Source: Hetaerina americana (taxonomy: Eukaryota > Arthropoda > Insecta > Odonata > Calopterygidae). Taken from it: DNA of 64,000 bases. Of this stretch, positions 10,493-20,739 are shown piece after piece. The notes below the pieces were generated by a model. The model searched no databases. It saw only the letters and a program-made list of their open reading frames with translations, and was not told the origin of the DNA. The stretch covers positions 65,998,177-66,062,176 of the forward strand of contig JAKTNV010000009.1 in assembly GCA_022747635.1 (NCBI GenBank), given 5' to 3'. Both the position numbers and the translations under genes were made by a program. Positions within the stretch are counted from its first letter, which is position 1. Every line of letters begins with the position of its first letter.

Positions 10493-12277
10493 AATGATTT
10501 TTACACTCTGAAATTGTTGCATTGAAATGCACATTAGCGGATGACTCCGTTAGAAGTTACTGTTGCGGCATCTCCCGCAGTTTCTTTGGAATTATTATCG
10601 GTGGATATTTTAATGCTCTATCTATCGATTTGAGCATAAAGTGTAAATTATTGGAAAAATATTTGATGAACAAGTTTGAGTTATATTTATGTCACACAAT
10701 GCATATGCATTGAATTTTGCGGAAAGATGAATAATAGAATTGTGTGCGTCATTATGAGCACAGAAGTAATTTTTCAAATAATATTTGAATGTCTCGCATT
10801 AACGACGATGTTAAGGTTTATCTTAAATTCGAGAACAATAATACGTAATTTAATTAGTGCGGTAACCCTGTAATTAATTTATAATAAATAACAAACTTCA
10901 ACGTATGGTTTGAAGATCAAAAGTAATTCCTTAACTTTATTTGAGAAATGTTTTTTTTATTTCATCAAAAACGCAGCAGCTGTTGATATACTTTTTATAT
11001 TTCCTCAAAAATTATTGCGGTCATACATTTTTCATTACTTTGTGGGAATGAAGGAAATTTCGAATCGACAGGGGTCCAGATAATTCGACTACTGTAGTGA
11101 TTGTCAAAGAAACCATTTCATGCTTCACAACCCAACGCATTGACAGCCGAAACCATTCATTAAAGGGTAAGGGATCTTCATCCATTCCCTGGAGATCTAA
11201 TCCTTTCCCTCTTTGAGTTCTCGATTTTCCCCTCACATCGTTTTCATTCGCGACGGTTACTGCCCAAATACTATCTCGCCCTTCAATTTTCAATTGAATC
11301 CCATCGGAGGTGCTCAAATAAGCTGTTCAGAACGAAATAATTCAAAGAGTTCTGTGTAAAACATATTTTTATCGATTATACACGCGGAACGTAAGCGCTC
11401 CTCACTCCTTCGATGGTTTTCGACGAAGCCTTCAAATGGGAAGAAAGAGCACCAGCCATCCGTCCTCGGATCACCCCTTTGGCATTTATCGCTGTGTTCC
11501 CGAGTTTCCCTCGTGTAGAGTGTGTGCACATGAACCGAACGCGTGCCGTGCCTCCTCCCTCTACCACCGCTCCCTCTAATCCGGCGTGAACCAGGGCCGG
11601 CCGACCTTATTCCCCTCCCTCCCTGACCCGTGGCCCTTTCTCCTCCAGCAATCACGGGCCACATGACGATCATAATATATTGAATGTTAAAAGCCGTGAC
11701 CGTCCCCTGATGTTGAAGGGCGTACGCAATTTTTCTCTCTCTCCGATTATTTGCTCTCGTGCTGCACCGGCTCGCCTTAAACCCTTTTCATATCTCGCCC
11801 TCAGTTCATATCCCTCGTGTGTGACCCATCTTCGGCGTTCTCGGATTTATATGCGTCGGGGGGTCGGCTGCCCCTGTGGATCGTCTCTTTCCGATTAAGC
11901 CGATTTAAAAGTTCATCATAAAGTTGGTTATTAGAAGCAGTTGAGGAAGAGGTGAGATTAGAGGGGAGTTTTGAGGGATTAAGACTGAAGTCCTCTCTAG
12001 CGAAAATCGTAATCACCATTTTATGAAAGAGAGAACGGACCAGTATCAAGAATTGTTTGTAAATGTAACTGTGACCGTCGTGGACGTTTCCATAATGTCA
12101 ATACTTGTGGCACGAATGCATGGACAATCCATCTTTCTCACCCTGTTCTTCCGTATCTGACAATATATTTAAAAATTTCCACCCCCTTGAATCCCCAATT
12201 AATATCTCAAGAGCTCAAATTATTGAATCTGCTTTCCGATTGTTTATTCTCAGCTAAGATTAAATCCCATATTTCAC
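10493..12277. other. No gene recognised; GC-richer patch at 11480-11680
   Basis: AT-rich to mixed sequence. A GC-richer patch at 11480-11680 has minus-strand frames rich in G and R. No domain or repeat was identified. Confidence 0.45.
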
Positions 12278-12286
12278 ATAGTTCTC

Positions 12287-12462
12287 TACAAAAAAGAGAC
12301 AATTCAGGATGTGATGTGGTGGAATATCATGGTTAATTAAAAATTGGCAATTTTCCACACATTATTACTATTATAATAGTACAATAATAAATAATATATG
12401 TGGTAATATTTCCACAAAATATCACTGAAACTATTTCGTGGAAAATTGCCAATTTTTAATAT
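12287..12462 (-). mobile_element. Foldback element, type I, copy 1
   Basis: Both sides carry ATAGTTCTC (12278-12286 and 12463-12471), a probable 9-bp target duplication. The left end reads AAAAGAGACAATTCAGG then TGTGATGTGGTGGAATATCA, the terminus shared with the copies at 19231 and 33605. Inverted arms TTAAAAATTGGCAATTTTCC and GGAAAATTGCCAATTTTTAA lie near 12335 and 12441. The middle is AT-rich and has lost the hammerhead-like core; only CTGAAACTATTTCGTGG remains near the right arm. No protein is encoded. Confidence 0.75.
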
Positions 12463-12471
12463 ATAGTTCTC

Positions 12472-12656
12472 CTAAGTCTCAAAATCAACTTTTTTGAGCG
12501 CAACAGTGGCACAGAATACGTTTTTTCCTGAGGCAAATCTGCTTTAGCGAAAAACGCAAAGGTAGTTTTTTGATGGCCACACAGCCATCACTGCTACATA
12601 TAAGCCTCACCTAACACGACACAACGCAGCATCACACTCTACAATAAACCCTACTC
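12472..12656. other. Short spacer, nothing recognised
   Basis: No feature recognised. Confidence 0.4.
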
Positions 12657-12705
12657 TTGCATGTGTTCTTCCTCCTTTCATTCCATCCCATATTTCCTAT
12701 AGTAT
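12657..12705 (-). pseudogene. LINE-B terminal fragment
   Basis: The minus strand reads WDGMKGGRTHARVG, the same block as GVLDGMKGGRKYSYMH at about 32870 and MSDGMKGGKTYFELK near 6080. It is only a remnant, identified through the shared block. Confidence 0.55.
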
Positions 12706-12819
12706 TAGTTATAGTAAGCAGCGTTGGGTCACATTCCCTACCTGTGTCACTGGGGGAGGAGACCGTTGTATATTGCACGTCTATGTGATAGTGGAATTTC
12801 GCCTCCTTACTATTTAAAT

Positions 12820-13073
12820 TCTAGCTTGCACATTATTGGATACATTTTTTACTGCATCCTAAGGTGCAATTATTTATTAGGGGATAGTATATGTATTTGC
12901 ATGCGTGTAAAATGAAAGAATTTTCGCTTGAATGTATACGCCACTCTGGGTATAGGTTTGCATGTATGTGTTGATTTTGCATGCGGTTTAGTTCCCTTTT
13001 ACAGGTGGTGACCTAACACTCCCCGCCACACGCCCTTGCGGTGGCTTGCGGGTTATTGTGTAGATGTAGATCT
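12820..13073 (+). repeat. LINE-A 3'UTR and tail, 5'-truncated
   Basis: This matches 3060-3345 box by box (TGCACATTATTGGATACATT, ACTGCATCCTAAGGTGCAAT, ATGTGTTGATTTTGCATGCG). It ends with CGCCACACGCCCTTGCGGTG and TTGTGTAGATGTAGAT. Confidence 0.8.
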
Positions 13074-13766
13074 CGCTTGCATTTCTTCAGTATTTCACGC
13101 TTCAACGCGCGATCGCCAGTAGAAACTCAATTAATTTACTCTTTTTGCCTCCTTTGACTTTTTCCCAACAAATCTGTTTCCTTCCCCACCTTGGATGATA
13201 GTGCCTCTTCCTTTGTTTTCTTCGCTGCTCATTTATTTCCTCTGTTCTTATTAGTACCAATGTATCAAAACCATCCGATCTACTTAATCTCTTACGCCAA
13301 TGATTCTCTCAGATTAAAATTCCTGCTTCATTGATATTTTTCTGCGCCATTCAAAACCAGGATCTATTAGAGATTTTTCACTCGGTTTTCTTACAACTCT
13401 CGCTAAACATCATTGTCATTCATTATATCTTCTATGCGCAAATATATTTGGTTAGCGCAATTTTTTTACGACATACTTCGTCCAAATAGTTTATAGATAG
13501 GTGAACTGTGGTTCCAACCAATCTGGAAATCTATCCCCTCTAATTTTAGCGTTTAATTTAGCCTTCCTATGCCTCAAGATCCTTATTACATTAATTTTTT
13601 TCTTTTAATCTCCACCCATATCCCAAAAATTGTATATGTAGTGTCGTCAGTTAAGATTATTATAAATCAGGCTAACTTATTTTTGGTTAAAATTGATGCC
13701 TAAATTCGATAATTCTAGCCCGAGATTGTATGAAGCGAACGGTAACTACGGCCGTATGAATATAAT
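13074..13766. other. No clear gene; possible trace of LINE-B on the minus strand
   Basis: Around 13290-13160 the minus strand gives RSDGFDTLVLIRTEEINEQRR, weakly reminiscent of the LINE-B RRLEAFETW block. The rest is AT-rich and featureless. Confidence 0.3.
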
Positions 13767-14126
13767 GGGAAGTGTCAACCCCAGCCGTACTCTTATAAAT
13801 GGGCAAAGGATGGCTAAAGGAAATTAGAGAGGACAGATAAGTAAATAAATAACTCAAATAAAATAAAATGAAATGACTATGGGGGTTCAAAACAGAAAAC
13901 AGTTTAACCAAAATATGATAACAAAAATAAACGCTCTGGCTAAGGTGTACTAGGTAGCATTGACCCTCGTCCTTATCAAACACTCACCAGTCAGGGGCTT
14001 GCGAGAGAATTATCTCTGCGCCGGTGGCCCACCGATCACGCGTAATAAAATAAAATGAATGCAAATTAATCACGTACCCTCTAGCTTGGGTATACTATAC
14101 AGCTTGATCCTTGCTAGTCTCAATCA

Positions 14127-14629
14127 AGCGAGGCTTAGACTTTTAGAAAGGTTCAGAACAAACGAGTTTAAATATGACACTGAAGGAATTATAATGGCCC
14201 CACACTACTTAGGTAGATCAGACCACAAAGATAAACTAAGGGAGATAGATTCCAAGACAGATAGGTACAAATACTCATTCTTTCCCCGAACAATCAGTAA
14301 TCATAATAGCAAGAAACCGAAGTCACTTTAGAAATATTAAAAACTTTGAATTTACAAGTCGGAACAAAATTAAACACTATAGAGATGTTAGGTATACTTT
14401 CAGGTGCATGTGTATGTTAGTTGGTAGTTTGAGTGTTTGCATGTGTGTTGGGTGTAAGTGTTCATGCATGAATGTATGCCATGTTTTTTTTTATATATTA
14501 TTTTGTTGTTATTGCATGCGTTTTTTTTTTATTATTTTTCTTTTCTAAATTATGGGTGGTGTCCTAGCACCCCCCGCCACACGCCCTTGCGGCGGCTTGC
14601 GGGGTATTGAGTAGATGTAGATGTAGATG
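14127..14629 (+). pseudogene. LINE-A 3' end nested in the long-IR element
   Basis: The first 200 bp encode the RT C-terminus: RLRLLERFRTNEFKYDTEG, YLGRSDHKDKLREIDSKTD, then YKYSFFPRTI, ending in a stop at about 14329. The same ending (SKKPKSL) is found in the minus-strand copy at 22953-23700. A 3'UTR and the tail (CCGCCACACGCCCTTGCGGC, then GAGTAGATGTAGATGTAGAT) follow. AATCA occurs at 14122-14126 and again at 14630-14634, and the host repeat unit resumes directly afterwards, so a 5-bp target duplication is well supported. It is 5'-truncated to about 0.5 kb, and the open C-terminal frame marks it as fairly recent. Confidence 0.88.
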
Positions 14630-14817
14630 AATCACTCTCACTAAATCAGGGCTTGCGAGAAATTTCTCTCTGCGCCAGGGGCCCACCAATCACATATTCC
14701 CTACCTTTCCCAAATTGGGAGTCACAGAACTAACGTCGGAAGAGATTCCATGGTAGACCTATGATTGAGTGAGTGGGTTTTGCAAGGGTAAGGCGTCTAC
14801 GTCTACCCAAGCAATTG

Positions 14818-15111
14818 GGTGATTGGCGGGCTACTGGCGCAGGGGGAAACTTCTCGAAAGCCCTGGTTGTGTGATTGCCTGCGACTAGCAAGGATCAAGG
14901 CTATTTAGTACATCCAAACTAGAGAGTGCGGGATTAAGTTTCATTTATTTTATTTTATTACGTGCGATTGGTGGGCCCGTGGCGCAAAGAGAAGTCTCTC
15001 GCAAGCCCTGGTTGTATGCGAGTGCTTGGGACTAGCAAGGATCAAAGCTATTTATTACATCCAAGCTAGAGATTACGTGATTAATTTTCATTTATTTTAT
15101 TTTATTACGTG
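14818..15111. repeat. Two tandem copies of a 147-bp unit
   Basis: ACTAGCAAGG recurs at 14884 and 15031, and TTTTATTACGTG recurs near 14955 and 15102, both 147 bp apart. An inverted copy lies at 13993-14126 and a partial one at 14635-14690. The unit length is close to a nucleosome core, as in many satellites, but two units are too few to call an array. Confidence 0.8.
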
Positions 15112-15404
15112 TGATCTCCGATCTATGATATATCTGCGATCGTGTGATCGGAGATAATTCTCTTGTAAGCCCCTGACTGGTGAGTGTTTGATTAGGGCGA
15201 GGGTCAATGCTATCTAGTACACCTTAGCCAGAGCTTTTTTGGTCATTATATTTTGTTTAAGCCGTTTTATGTTTTAAACCCCCCCTATATCATTTCATTT
15301 TATTTTATTTGAGTTATTTATTTATTTAATTTATCTTTCCTCTCTAATTTCCTTCACCCATCCTTTGCCCATTTATAAGAGTACGGCTGGGGTTTACTCT
15401 TCCC

Positions 15405-15727
15405 TTAATAGACCAAGATTATTTGTGCCATAGGGTGAGCTGTAGAAAATAGCCATAGGGTAGCTGTAGAGTGGGAAAATCGCAATTTCAAGGAAGTGTA
15501 TAGCACTATCAAATAGGTACTAATTTTCTTTTTTAGCAACAAACAGTACCAATATGATCATCTTTTTAGATATATAAACTCTTCCATTCCACACTCCACT
15601 GTCTTCCTCTCGCAAATTAGCTAACAGAAAATGCTGTAGTCCGGATTATTATGAAGTGGATTTGAAGGTAGTGTATTAAATATTACAGCATTCTGAGACT
15701 TCGATAGCAAAGTTACATACATAGAGT
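15405..15727. other. Spacer, nothing recognised
   Basis: No coding or repeat feature recognised. Confidence 0.45.
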
Positions 15728-15975
15728 GCATATGCATCTACATAATATTCCGCAAGCCGCCGCAAGGGCGTGTGGCGGGGGGTGTTAGGTAGGTAGGTAA
15801 GCGACTTGTAAAAGGGAACAAAACCACATGAAAAATCAACACATCCATGCAAACCTATACCCACAGTCACGCATATACTCATGCAAAAATCCTTTCATTT
15901 TATACGCATGCAAATAGATGTACTATCATCTAACAAACAATTGCCCCATAGGATGCAGTAAAAAATGAGGGTGGA
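15728..15975 (-). repeat. LINE-A 3'UTR and tail, 5'-truncated
   Basis: Begins with CATCTACATAATATTCCGCA and GCCGCCGCAAGGGCGTGTGG. It continues through the complements of the 3'UTR boxes (AAATCAACACATCCATGCAA, ATACGCATGCAAATAGATGT, CCCATAGGATGCAGTAAAAA). It is the mirror image of the copies at 3060 and 12820. Confidence 0.82.
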
Positions 15976-16119
15976 TCTTAGGATGCATAAAAGTGCAAAA
16001 GTTAGTCATTTTGTAATTGGATGATAATTATAATCACAATTTAATGTAGTATTTTAGTACACATGTAGCGAATGATTTGCTGTACTAGCGAATTTTGATC
16101 CATGATGGAAAATTTATCT

Positions 16120-16175
16120 GCATATACTAAAACCCCGCAAGGGCGTGTTGTAATGGGTCTTGAGGAACCAGACAA
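16120..16175 (-). repeat. Possible minimal LINE-A tail
   Basis: ACCCCGCAAGGGCGTGTTGT resembles the tail with its centre deleted. Identification is tentative. Confidence 0.35.
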
Positions 16176-16239
16176 TCTATAAATATATTCTACTCTTACA
16201 TATATTCCTACCAACCACAGTTCTCAGCAAGGAAGTTTG

Positions 16240-16440
16240 GTTTGATAGGAGCTCATAACGAAGTCCAACCGCGTGTGAAATTCGACATAAGGATCAGTTT
16301 TCCTTATACCACCTTTGGTTTCCCAGGAAGAGCTAGCACACGAAAATCACTGAGTTTGGGTAAGGCTGAGAGTGCTCAGAGACGTAATCCGGAATCGAAC
16401 TCGTGGCCTCCGACCAGTAACCGCTCCACCCACTGGAAAA
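16240..16440 (-). repeat. SINE-A, minus-strand copy
   Basis: Read on the minus strand, the tRNA-like head (GTGGGTGGAGCGGTTACTGG, B box GAGTTCGATTCC) is followed by a body with TTCCTGGGAAACC and ATAAGGAAAACTGATCC. The body matches SINE-A at 57061 (CTTCCTGGGAAACCATAACC, GCATAGGGAAAGGAACTGG, TTCACACGCCGTCGG). It is therefore a third member of that family, strongly diverged. Confidence 0.65.
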
Positions 16441-16660
16441 CCTTATTTCGCTCTATTTAGGCCACATTTGGAATACGCCGCCAGTATTTAGAATCCTTGG
16501 GAGGAAGTGTGACTAAAAGAATTAGATTAAGTCCAGAGAAAATCCACCTGATTAGTTAATAATTGTCACAATAAGAAGAGTGTGGCAGCGTTTCTCTTAA
16601 TATGAAATTCAAAAGGAAGCTCTTTTAAAAAACTCAAGTTTTATAATTACTTGAAGAATG
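16441..16660 (+). pseudogene. LINE-A reverse transcriptase fragment, decayed
   Basis: Immediately after the SINE the plus strand reads FRPHLEYAASI, NPWEEV, VQRKST and LVNNCHNKK through several stops. This parallels IRPHLEYAANIWDSWEKIW in the 23.6 kb copy. Confidence 0.6.
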
Positions 16661-17059
16661 AGGATAAGTTTTCAAAGAAATGAGCTTTAGAAATATGGCA
16701 ATTAAGTAATTTATTGCTATGAATAATTCATATTGGCTTTCGATTTCAGATACCCTCTCTTCCTTAACCTCGTGAGACTTTTCTTATAAGTTGGTTGGTT
16801 GGTATTGCTTGCTCGTCGAAAAGGAAATGTCTTTATACTGCACTGTTATTCTCTGAGTTGGTGACCACCAATTGTTTTGTCCTCTTCAGAGAAACGGCGG
16901 GAGATGCCGTGACAGTAACTTTTAACGTAGTCATCAGCTCATATATTCCCGCGGTATTGAATTGTGCAAGGACGGTGAGTTACATTGAAGAGAGGTATCA
17001 TCCAGAAATTGTCGGTAATGAAAGCACACAGTAACCAATCTTCAGATCCAGCATCGCAG
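16661..17059. other. No gene recognised
   Basis: AT-rich spacer leading into a GC-rich island. Confidence 0.45.
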
Positions 17060-18370
17060 GCCTCGAGAAATAAATCTAATGATGATGAAGGGGAAGGGGG
17101 AGGGGAGTCGTCAGGAGGGATCACGGTCTCGTACGTGCCGACAGGGGACGTTCTCACGCCCCGCCGTCTCGTTCGCTCGGTGGGAATGTTGGGATCGCGT
17201 CGAGTCTTTCCGAGAACATATTACCTCCCACTTCCCCGCCCTCCCGCCGACCAAACCCACCATTACCACCCAACCCCCTTCCCTCCCCACGCAGCCCCTC
17301 CCACCCTGTCGCAATGTTTCCCTTCTGTTTGGCCGGATATTTAATGGGCGCCCGCTGTTCTTGCCCCCATCTCCGCCCATTTCGGATTCCACCCTTTAAA
17401 AACCACCCCGTGCATCCAAAGCTCGGACACCACACACGCACACACCCGCACTAAAAACATACGCACATATGCAGATCCCGTACGGACCCGTCACCGGATT
17501 CTATCCGAGCGGCAGAGGGGGAGGGGGGCGCACTCACAAGTTGTAGTATTATTTTTTCCACCCCCCTTCCCGCCGCCCATACCGCATATCACCCTCTTCC
17601 CACCACCCTCCCCCACGGATGGACGCTCACCCACTCCTAATATTTTTTCCGACAGTTACCCATGACCCGGCGACCGCCTCACACCCCCTCGGCCACTCCG
17701 TTCGCCAGCCTCCCCAACCTCCCCCCACCGCACCCCCGACACACGGAAACGCCCCCACACGTCGCCTCCTCCCCTCTACGGTCCCCGCTGATGGCGATGG
17801 CGGGTCACCAGGGGTTGGGGGATGGGTGCGCTGGGAAAAAATTGATGGTCATCCCCTTTGGCTTCGTGCCTGGTTGTTGTGACCGCAATTTGCTCAAGTG
17901 TTAAGTTGTGTGTGAGGAATGGACGGCTCCGCCTCTGATTTCTTCACGTCCGTTGCCATGATTTTGTTAGTTTAACGACCCTCGCCCCACCCCCTTCACT
18001 CCTTCCTTCTCGTCCTGCACCGCTCTCCCCACACCCCCTCCACACAAACTGCGTGTGTGTGTATGTGTGCGTGTGTGGAAGAAGAGTTGTCGGTTTACGT
18101 GAGCAATGACGGCTCGCTCCCATCCGGCGCGGTCGACACATAATTGGCTCGTTATTTTTGTCGGTTCACTTGCAGTCCCGATGTGATTAAACCCCGCAGC
18201 CTGTGAAGGTTGTTTCTCGGCCAAAAGTGAGTGTCCTCTCGAGGGAGTGGAGATGTGACCGTGGCACTGAGGAAACAGATCGGAGACCGGCCCGGCGCGT
18301 GACCGCGCTGCGGGAGGCGACGCTTCCCGGCGGCGCTCCCGCCACGGGAACCCGAGCGTGAACCAATGTG
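17060..18370. other. GC-rich island, the longest of the window
   Basis: About 1.3 kb of raised GC made of C-rich pyrimidine tracts (17230-17760, 17980-18060) and a CpG-dense end (18270-18360, GGCCCGGCGCGTGACCGCGC, GGCGGCGCTCCCGCCACGGG). Long frames on both strands overlap one another and show only P/S/R-rich low-complexity protein. The CpG-dense end is the best candidate in the window for a promoter or first non-coding exon, but no start site motif or splice donor could be fixed. Confidence 0.4.
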
Positions 18371-19217
18371 ATACGTGTGGAACGTGTCTTAGTAGTTCTA
18401 AAGAATATTTTTGGAGTATGGAACGATTAAGTGGCCGTGCACGTAAGAAGTCCCTCGAAAACGTGATTGAGCGTGACGTATGAAAAGATGTCGCAACCCG
18501 AACGAGTCCAATTCTGCTCGATTAACTCAACGGGTATCAAAATAAAGGATTCTTACTTGGATAGAGCGAGGAGGAGGGAGGACCAATTGTCAACTATACT
18601 GTTAATTATATCGATACAAATTTCAAAGAATTTATGGGACTAGAGCCGCAAGTGTCGCGTAATATTACTAGCCGAATATTGAGAAATATGAAACGATCAC
18701 TTACATAGCCTGAGATTGGAATTAGAATGAAGTAAAATAGGAATAAATATCGACTGGGCTCGAGATATTTATTTCCTTTTCAGGATGGATGGGTAATTAG
18801 GGATGACAGGAGTGTGGGACAATTTGACTGGTGGAGGGAAACGAAACACCGGAAAGCAATATTCTGGAATCCACAGTTTAAAATTCCAATCATCCAACGG
18901 ATGGCTTTCGAATCGAAGTGCTCTCCACCCGCGACCCTAGTATAGATGAAGATTGCAATGAAATATCTATTATCGATCGATCGTGAATCTTTTTTGATGC
19001 AAGAAGTTTTTTTTTTAATTTCGGTACTTTGGTTGGTTGTTTAATGTAGGGGCCGTTTAAATTTTGTATTGGATTCATAGATTTTTGGAATTAATTTCAA
19101 TTCTCGATTAAAATATTTCTTTCCTTATTTAGGTATTGAATTTTCGAAATTAGTAATTTGTATCAGTCAGTATCTACATTTGAAAGTGATAATGAGTTTT
19201 ACGATTACGCATTTATT
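18371..19217. other. No gene recognised
   Basis: AT-rich spacer without recognised features. Confidence 0.45.
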
Positions 19218-19230
19218 ACCACTGGACATA

Positions 19231-19436
19231 AAAAGAGACATTTCAGGCGTGATATGGTGGAATATCATGATCAATTAAAAATTGGAAAATTTCCACAAAA
19301 TAAAATTTAATACGACCGGTTTCAATGTAACTACATCATCATCAGGTCAACAGTCAGGACACCTGATGATGATGTAGTTGCATTGAAACCGGTCGTATTA
19401 AATTTTATTTTATGGAAAATTGCCAATTTTTAATTA
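19231..19436 (-). mobile_element. Foldback element, type I, copy 2, with hammerhead-like cores
   Basis: ACCACT(G/A)GACATA flanks it (19218-19230 and 19437-19449, 12 of 13 identical). The left end reads AAAAGAGACATTTCAGGCGT then GATATGGTGGAATATCATGA. The arms TTTAATACGACCGGTTTCAA and TTGAAACCGGTCGTATTAAA form a near-perfect inverted repeat around a short spacer. Each arm carries the hammerhead-like core. Downstream of the core each arm has a TATTAAATTTTATTTT box and a (T/A)TGGAAA box, as at the end of PLE-1. The left arm is full length and the right arm stops short of the terminal box. This is the best copy of the type. Confidence 0.85.
19363..19394 (+). ncRNA. Hammerhead-like ribozyme motif (plus arm)
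   Basis: CTGATGA (19363-19369), T, a weak hairpin GATG/CATT, GAAAC (19385-19389), a short loop, then GTC at 19392-19394. The complementary motif lies on the minus strand of the left arm (TCATCAG at 19339-19345, GTTTC at 19319-19323). CUGANGA and GAAA are the hammerhead core. A stem III reduced to AC/GT resembles the small hammerhead variants described for Penelope-like elements. The extra pyrimidine before the hairpin is not canonical, and activity is unproven. Confidence 0.5.
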
Positions 19437-19480
19437 ACCACTAGACATATAGTATAGTGCCTAAAATACCTTTTTATTGT

Positions 19481-19623
19481 TCGTTCGAAGGTTTCCGCGG
19501 CGATGAGTAGGTGATTTCCACATTTTTCGATCCTTGACCTGAGGACGCCAGCAGGATAGCTGGCGAAACTGTTGTACATTTAAACGACATACGCGGACGC
19601 AGCCCGAAAAATGTGGAAATCAC
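19481..19623 (+). mobile_element. Foldback element, type II, copy 1, with hammerhead-like core
   Basis: A perfect 15-bp direct repeat ATACCTTTTTATTGT lies at 19466-19480 and 19624-19638. The right end CGAAAAATGTGGAAATCAC (19605-19623) stops exactly at the target duplication and is the complement of 19511-19529. The left side extends 30 bp further (TCGTTCGAAGGTTTCCGCGG). The centre holds one hammerhead-like core on the plus strand. The long perfect duplication indicates a recent insertion made through an RNA or target-primed route. Confidence 0.85.
19539..19576 (+). ncRNA. Hammerhead-like ribozyme motif, strong hairpin
   Basis: CTGAGGA (19539-19545), C, stem GCCAG/CTGGC closing an 8-nt loop (19547-19564), GAAAC (19565-19569), loop TGTT, then GTA (19574-19576). 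Every core position matches CUGANGA...GAAA with a two-pair AC/GT stem III, and stem II is five perfect pairs. It is the cleanest copy to test. Confidence 0.55.
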
Positions 19624-19685
19624 ATACCTTTTTATTGTAATGCATTGACATAGATGTGATTTTTCCGAAGTGACTACATATTCAT

Positions 19686-19745
19686 TGCAGCCTAAAAGCC
19701 ACCAATAAGGTGTATGGTAGGGGGCAATTGCATGCCAGGCATGCG
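19686..19745 (-). repeat. LINE-A tail remnant
   Basis: AAAGCCACCAATAAGGTGTA and TGGTAGGGGG are a diverged LINE-A tail in minus orientation. Confidence 0.45.
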
Positions 19746-20029
19746 CATTCAAAATGATGCGTCACCCATCCAATTCAGTTGTCATTGTTTCATAAGTTCT
19801 AAAATGTTTCGGCGGATGAACTGAGGTTCCAATCATAGTGAGCACAAGTAATTGCTCCGGGGAGGATATTGCATTTCACGTGGGATCTTCATAGAAATTC
19901 ATATTGTAAAATGCTTGGATTAATTTCTTGGAAATCATTGTTGTACAAAATGGCTCAAGTTAAATGTTAATCGATTTAACGCTTTCACACGCACTCAATC
20001 ACAATTCCTATGGTCATCAAAATTTATTT

Positions 20030-20530
20030 TATTGATTTTAAATTCTGTCAATGGTTTTAACTGATGACATTAAGCATTCCGAAGTCCAAAACAAAAAACT
20101 GGCCTTATTATTTATGACATAGGCTGCAAAAGATGAACCGTGGACATATATTGCATTACGGACAGCGCACCAATAAAATGGGAGAAGGCTAATGAAGGCG
20201 TTTGGACACTGCAAAATCCAAAATTTGGGACATGTAAAATATAGGGTATCAATTTCATGAACTAGACGCGGTCCAATACTATTTTTCTTTAACGGTAACA
20301 GATTTGGCGGAAAGTATTTTTCCTTGCGAGCATCCAATTTCTGCTATGATTTGACCGACATTGGTACCTTCTAGCGATTGTCGTGAAGTAGCCAATACGT
20401 AGGTAATTCTCTTTTCTGTACTGTTAAGTGCTTTTGACTGCTCACCAAGTGATCGTCGGGCTGAAAGCACGATGTTCACAGGCGTACAACTAGGGTTTAT
20501 ATCTTTGGTCTCATCGCACAGGGAATTTGC
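20030..20530 (-). pseudogene. Unrecognised coding-like remnant
   Basis: Two minus-strand frames follow each other with a frameshift near 20285. The first (20479-20279) includes NIVLSARRSLGEQSKALNST and GTNVGQIIAEIGCSQGKILS, and the second (20337-20038) includes DTLYFTCPKFWILQCPNAFI. Composition is protein-like and not low-complexity, but I do not recognise the family. It might be a decayed transposon or retrocopy. Chance open frames cannot be excluded. Confidence 0.25.
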
Positions 20531-20649
20531 TAAGATCCTAATTATGTGAGCATAACCATTTATTCATTTTAAATCATATAAAATAAATAAAGTATTTTTT
20601 CGCACAAGCACATTAATTAATCGCTGATAAAGACATTTTATATGATTTA

Positions 20650-20730
20650 AGTTATGTTTCAATGGGTAGAGAATTGATTTAATTGCTGGAATATTCTGGG
20701 TTCAAATGCAGCTGGTTCCTTATTAGGTGA
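20650..20730 (+). repeat. Possible tRNA-like SINE head
   Basis: TCAATGGGTAGAGAA resembles an A box and CTGGGTTCAAATGCAGC a B box with T arm, 45 bp apart. Stems are poor. A minus-strand relative may lie at 20880-20930. Confidence 0.35.
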
Positions 20731-20739
20731 TTAACACAA

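Larger units (their letters stand above)
13767..15404. mobile_element. Long inverted-repeat (foldback-like) element with internal tandem repeats
   Basis: The left arm from 13767 (GGGAAGTGTCAACCCCAGCC, GTACTCTTATAAATGGGCAA) is the complement of the right arm ending at 15404. Further matched boxes are the CTCTGGCTAAGGTGTACTAG box and the AAACACTCACCAGTCAGGGG box with their complements. Arms are roughly 300 bp, with T-rich tracts of differing length. Between them lie direct and inverted copies of a 147-bp unit and a nested LINE-A. No transposase is present. The architecture recalls Foldback/Galileo-type elements or a satellite-derived inverted duplication. Flanks show only a weak possible TAAT duplication, so the exact ends are uncertain. 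Confidence 0.7.

Noticed and set aside
14635..15145. CRISPR-like direct repeat array
   Set aside because: The 147-bp units are contiguous without spacers and the context is eukaryotic mobile DNA.
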